NCBI RefSeq assembly: GCF_014652575.1 | Contig: NZ_BMZB01000001.1 | Span: 372,001 to 436,000, forward strand | Origin: Asticcacaulis endophyticus | Lineage (GTDB): Bacteria > Pseudomonadota > Alphaproteobacteria > Caulobacterales > Caulobacteraceae | DNA length: 64,000 nt | Direction of reading: 5' to 3' | Part shown: positions 62,804-64,000 of the stretch, in pieces | Position numbering within the stretch: the stretch's first letter is position 1 | How the letters are laid out: each line of letters opens with the position of its first letter | The notes under the pieces: generated by a model | What the model saw: only the letters and a program-made list of their open reading frames with translations | Database searches by the model: none | What the model was told of the DNA's origin: nothing | Translations under genes and position numbers: made by a program

Positions 62804-63766
62804 TCAGATGTCCTGCGCCGCGAACACAGGCTTATCAAAGCCGCCGAGCGAGGGGTTACCCTCGTCTCTAGCTTGCGCGCGCAACCAGTCCATGAAGCGC
62901 GTCTGGGCCTGCGAGGGTTCTCTGGACTGCGGCCACACCAGATAATAGCCGTAGGAAATCGGGCTGAAATCCTCACCAAACAGGGCCTGCAACCGTCCGG
63001 CCTTGAGATCGGCCTCGGCAATGGTGCGCTTGGCCAAAGCCACGCCACGACCCGCCACGGCGGCTTCGATGACCATATGGCTCTGGTTAAAACGCGGACC
63101 GCGCGACGCATCAACACCCTCAACCTTATGGGCCTTAAACCACATCGGCCAGTCGGGGCAGGTCGGATCAGTCTCAAAGCCGACATCGTGCAGCAGGACG
63201 TGGTTGCTCAGGTCTTCGGGCTTGCGGATCGGGGCGGCATCGTACAAGAGCGGCGAGCAGACCGGCAAAACGCCTTCTTCCAGCAGATGCTCGACATTCA
63301 CCCCCTGATAGTTGCCGTGGCCGTAGCGGATGGCCAGATCAACGTCAGAGGTGGCGAAATCAGTCGTGGTCATGTCGGCGCTGACCCAGACATCGACATC
63401 GGGATTTTCGGCGTTAAAATCGCTCAGGCGCGGCATCAGCCATTTGGCGGCAAAGCTTGGGGCAACCGAAATTGTCACCCGGCCCTTTTGCTGCACCTGT
63501 TTCATCAGGCGCGTCGCCTCGAACATCTTCTCGAACGCTTCCTTGAGGATCAGGGCCGACGCCTTACCCGCATCGGACAACACAACTCTGCGGCCGTCAC
63601 GCACGAAGAGTTCAACACCGACATGATCCTCCAGCAGACGAATCTGCTGAGAGACCGCACCGGGGGTCACAAACAGTTCTTCCGCCGCGTGCTTAAAGCT
63701 TTCGTGGCGGGCGGCGGCTTCAAATACCCGAAGCGCCGACAATGGCGGCAAACGATCGCGCGACAT
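62804..63766 (-). CDS. LysR-family regulator, GcvA-like
   Basis: 320 aa. The winged helix-turn-helix is at the N-terminus (LPPLSALRVFEAAARHESF, HAAEELFVTPGAVSQQIRLLED), the form typical of the GcvA/AmpR subgroup, followed by a periplasmic-binding-protein-like effector domain (VTISVAPSFAAKWLMPRL, DVDLAIRYG). It diverges from the oxidoreductase gene at 63911 and so probably controls it; the intergenic stretch is 144 bases. Ligand unknown. Confidence 0.92.
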   Translation of the reverse strand: MSRDRLPPLSALRVFEAAARHESFKHAAEELFVTPGAVSQQIRLLEDHVGVELFVRDGRRVVLSDAGKASALILKEAFEKMFEATRLMKQVQQKGRVTISVAPSFAAKWLMPRLSDFNAENPDVDVWVSADMTTTDFATSDVDLAIRYGHGNYQGVNVEHLLEEGVLPVCSPLLYDAAPIRKPEDLSNHVLLHDVGFETDPTCPDWPMWFKAHKVEGVDASRGPRFNQSHMVIEAAVAGRGVALAKRTIAEADLKAGRLQALFGEDFSPISYGYYLVWPQSREPSQAQTRFMDWLRAQARDEGNPSLGGFDKPVFAAQDI

Positions 63767-63910
63767 AGCAAATCCATCAACAAATCTAACCCGACACCCT
63801 ATATAGGGTTCGGCACGGTTTAAAAATACTAATCTTACAGAGTGATTGCCAAATCCTGAAGGCGGTTTGGAAATCGCTTCGCCCTTTGAGTTAGCCTATC
63901 GGAGACGAAT

Positions 63911-64000
63911 ATGAGCCACGCAGACCTGATCGCATCGCTGGACGTGCTGGAAGCCGGACAATCCTGGACCACCGACGTCATTATCATTGGCGCGGGCCCC
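63911..64000 (+). CDS. FAD-dependent oxidoreductase, N-terminal part
   Basis: Only the first 30 codons are in the window (MSHADLIASL, then TTDVIIIGAGP). The end is the start of a dinucleotide-binding Rossmann fold (beta strand plus GxGxxG beginning). A GMC-type or other FAD oxidoreductase is likely, but the class cannot be decided. GGAGACGAAT precedes the ATG. It is divergent from the LysR gene. Confidence 0.65.
   Translation, partial: MSHADLIASLDVLEAGQSWTTDVIIIGAGP

Noticed and set aside
62711-63823. Plus-strand open frame of 370 aa across the LysR gene
   Set aside because: Antisense to a well-formed LysR regulator with a helix-turn-helix; no family features.

Overview
The window looks like chromosomal DNA of a Caulobacteraceae alphaproteobacterium, most likely an Asticcacaulis-like, pectin-degrading relative of Caulobacter. 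The reasons are the gene order chvI-chvG-hprK-EIIA(Man)-HPr, the order phoR-pstC-pstA-pstB-phoU-phoB, large TonB-dependent receptors of the Caulobacter/Xanthomonas type, and a moderately high GC content. This placement is inferred from gene content and order, not from a database search.

Layout. 1-2.9 kb: the 3' end of polA, two small genes and a chemoreceptor. 3-9.4 kb: an unrecognised 571-aa protein, then the ChvI/ChvG two-component system joined to a regulatory PTS module (short HprK, EIIA-Man, HPr). 9.4-16.1 kb: a TonB receptor, YceI, a DODA-type dioxygenase and two esterases/hydrolases. 16.2-37.2 kb: a large pectin/galacturonate utilisation locus. 37.2-48.3 kb: a hybrid sensor kinase, an M1 peptidase, a DEAD-box helicase, a PilZ protein, a fused SerB-SerA serine-biosynthesis enzyme, Hsp33 and a tandem retropepsin. 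48.4-55.1 kb: the phosphate regulon phoR-pstCAB-phoU-phoB. 55.3-64 kb: proB-proA, thrC, a Sel1 protein, thrB, cysK, a LysR regulator and the start of an oxidoreductase.

Pectin model. A TonB receptor (32956) and a CUT1 ABC transporter (24829-29073) would bring oligogalacturonides to the cytoplasm. GH28 and GH105 enzymes without signal peptides would cut them there. Galacturonate would go through UxaC, a UxuB/mannitol-dehydrogenase-type reductase and UxaA to 2-keto-3-deoxygluconate (KDG). Unsaturated uronate would go through KduI and/or a DhuI-like RpiB-family isomerase and then KduD to KDG. KdgK then makes KDPG; the aldolase is not in the window. A LacI-family regulator (19513) sits in the middle, and five copies of a palindromic operator based on ATGACACCGGTGTCAT lie in front of its transcription units. 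A sixth, intragenic match lies in the neighbouring carboxylesterase gene.

Other structure: a family of at least five REP-like intergenic palindromes, PhoB-box candidates before phoR and pstC, a nested ~104-nt inverted-repeat element between proA and phoR, and several clear intrinsic terminators. I saw no tRNA, rRNA, CRISPR array, IS element or prophage.
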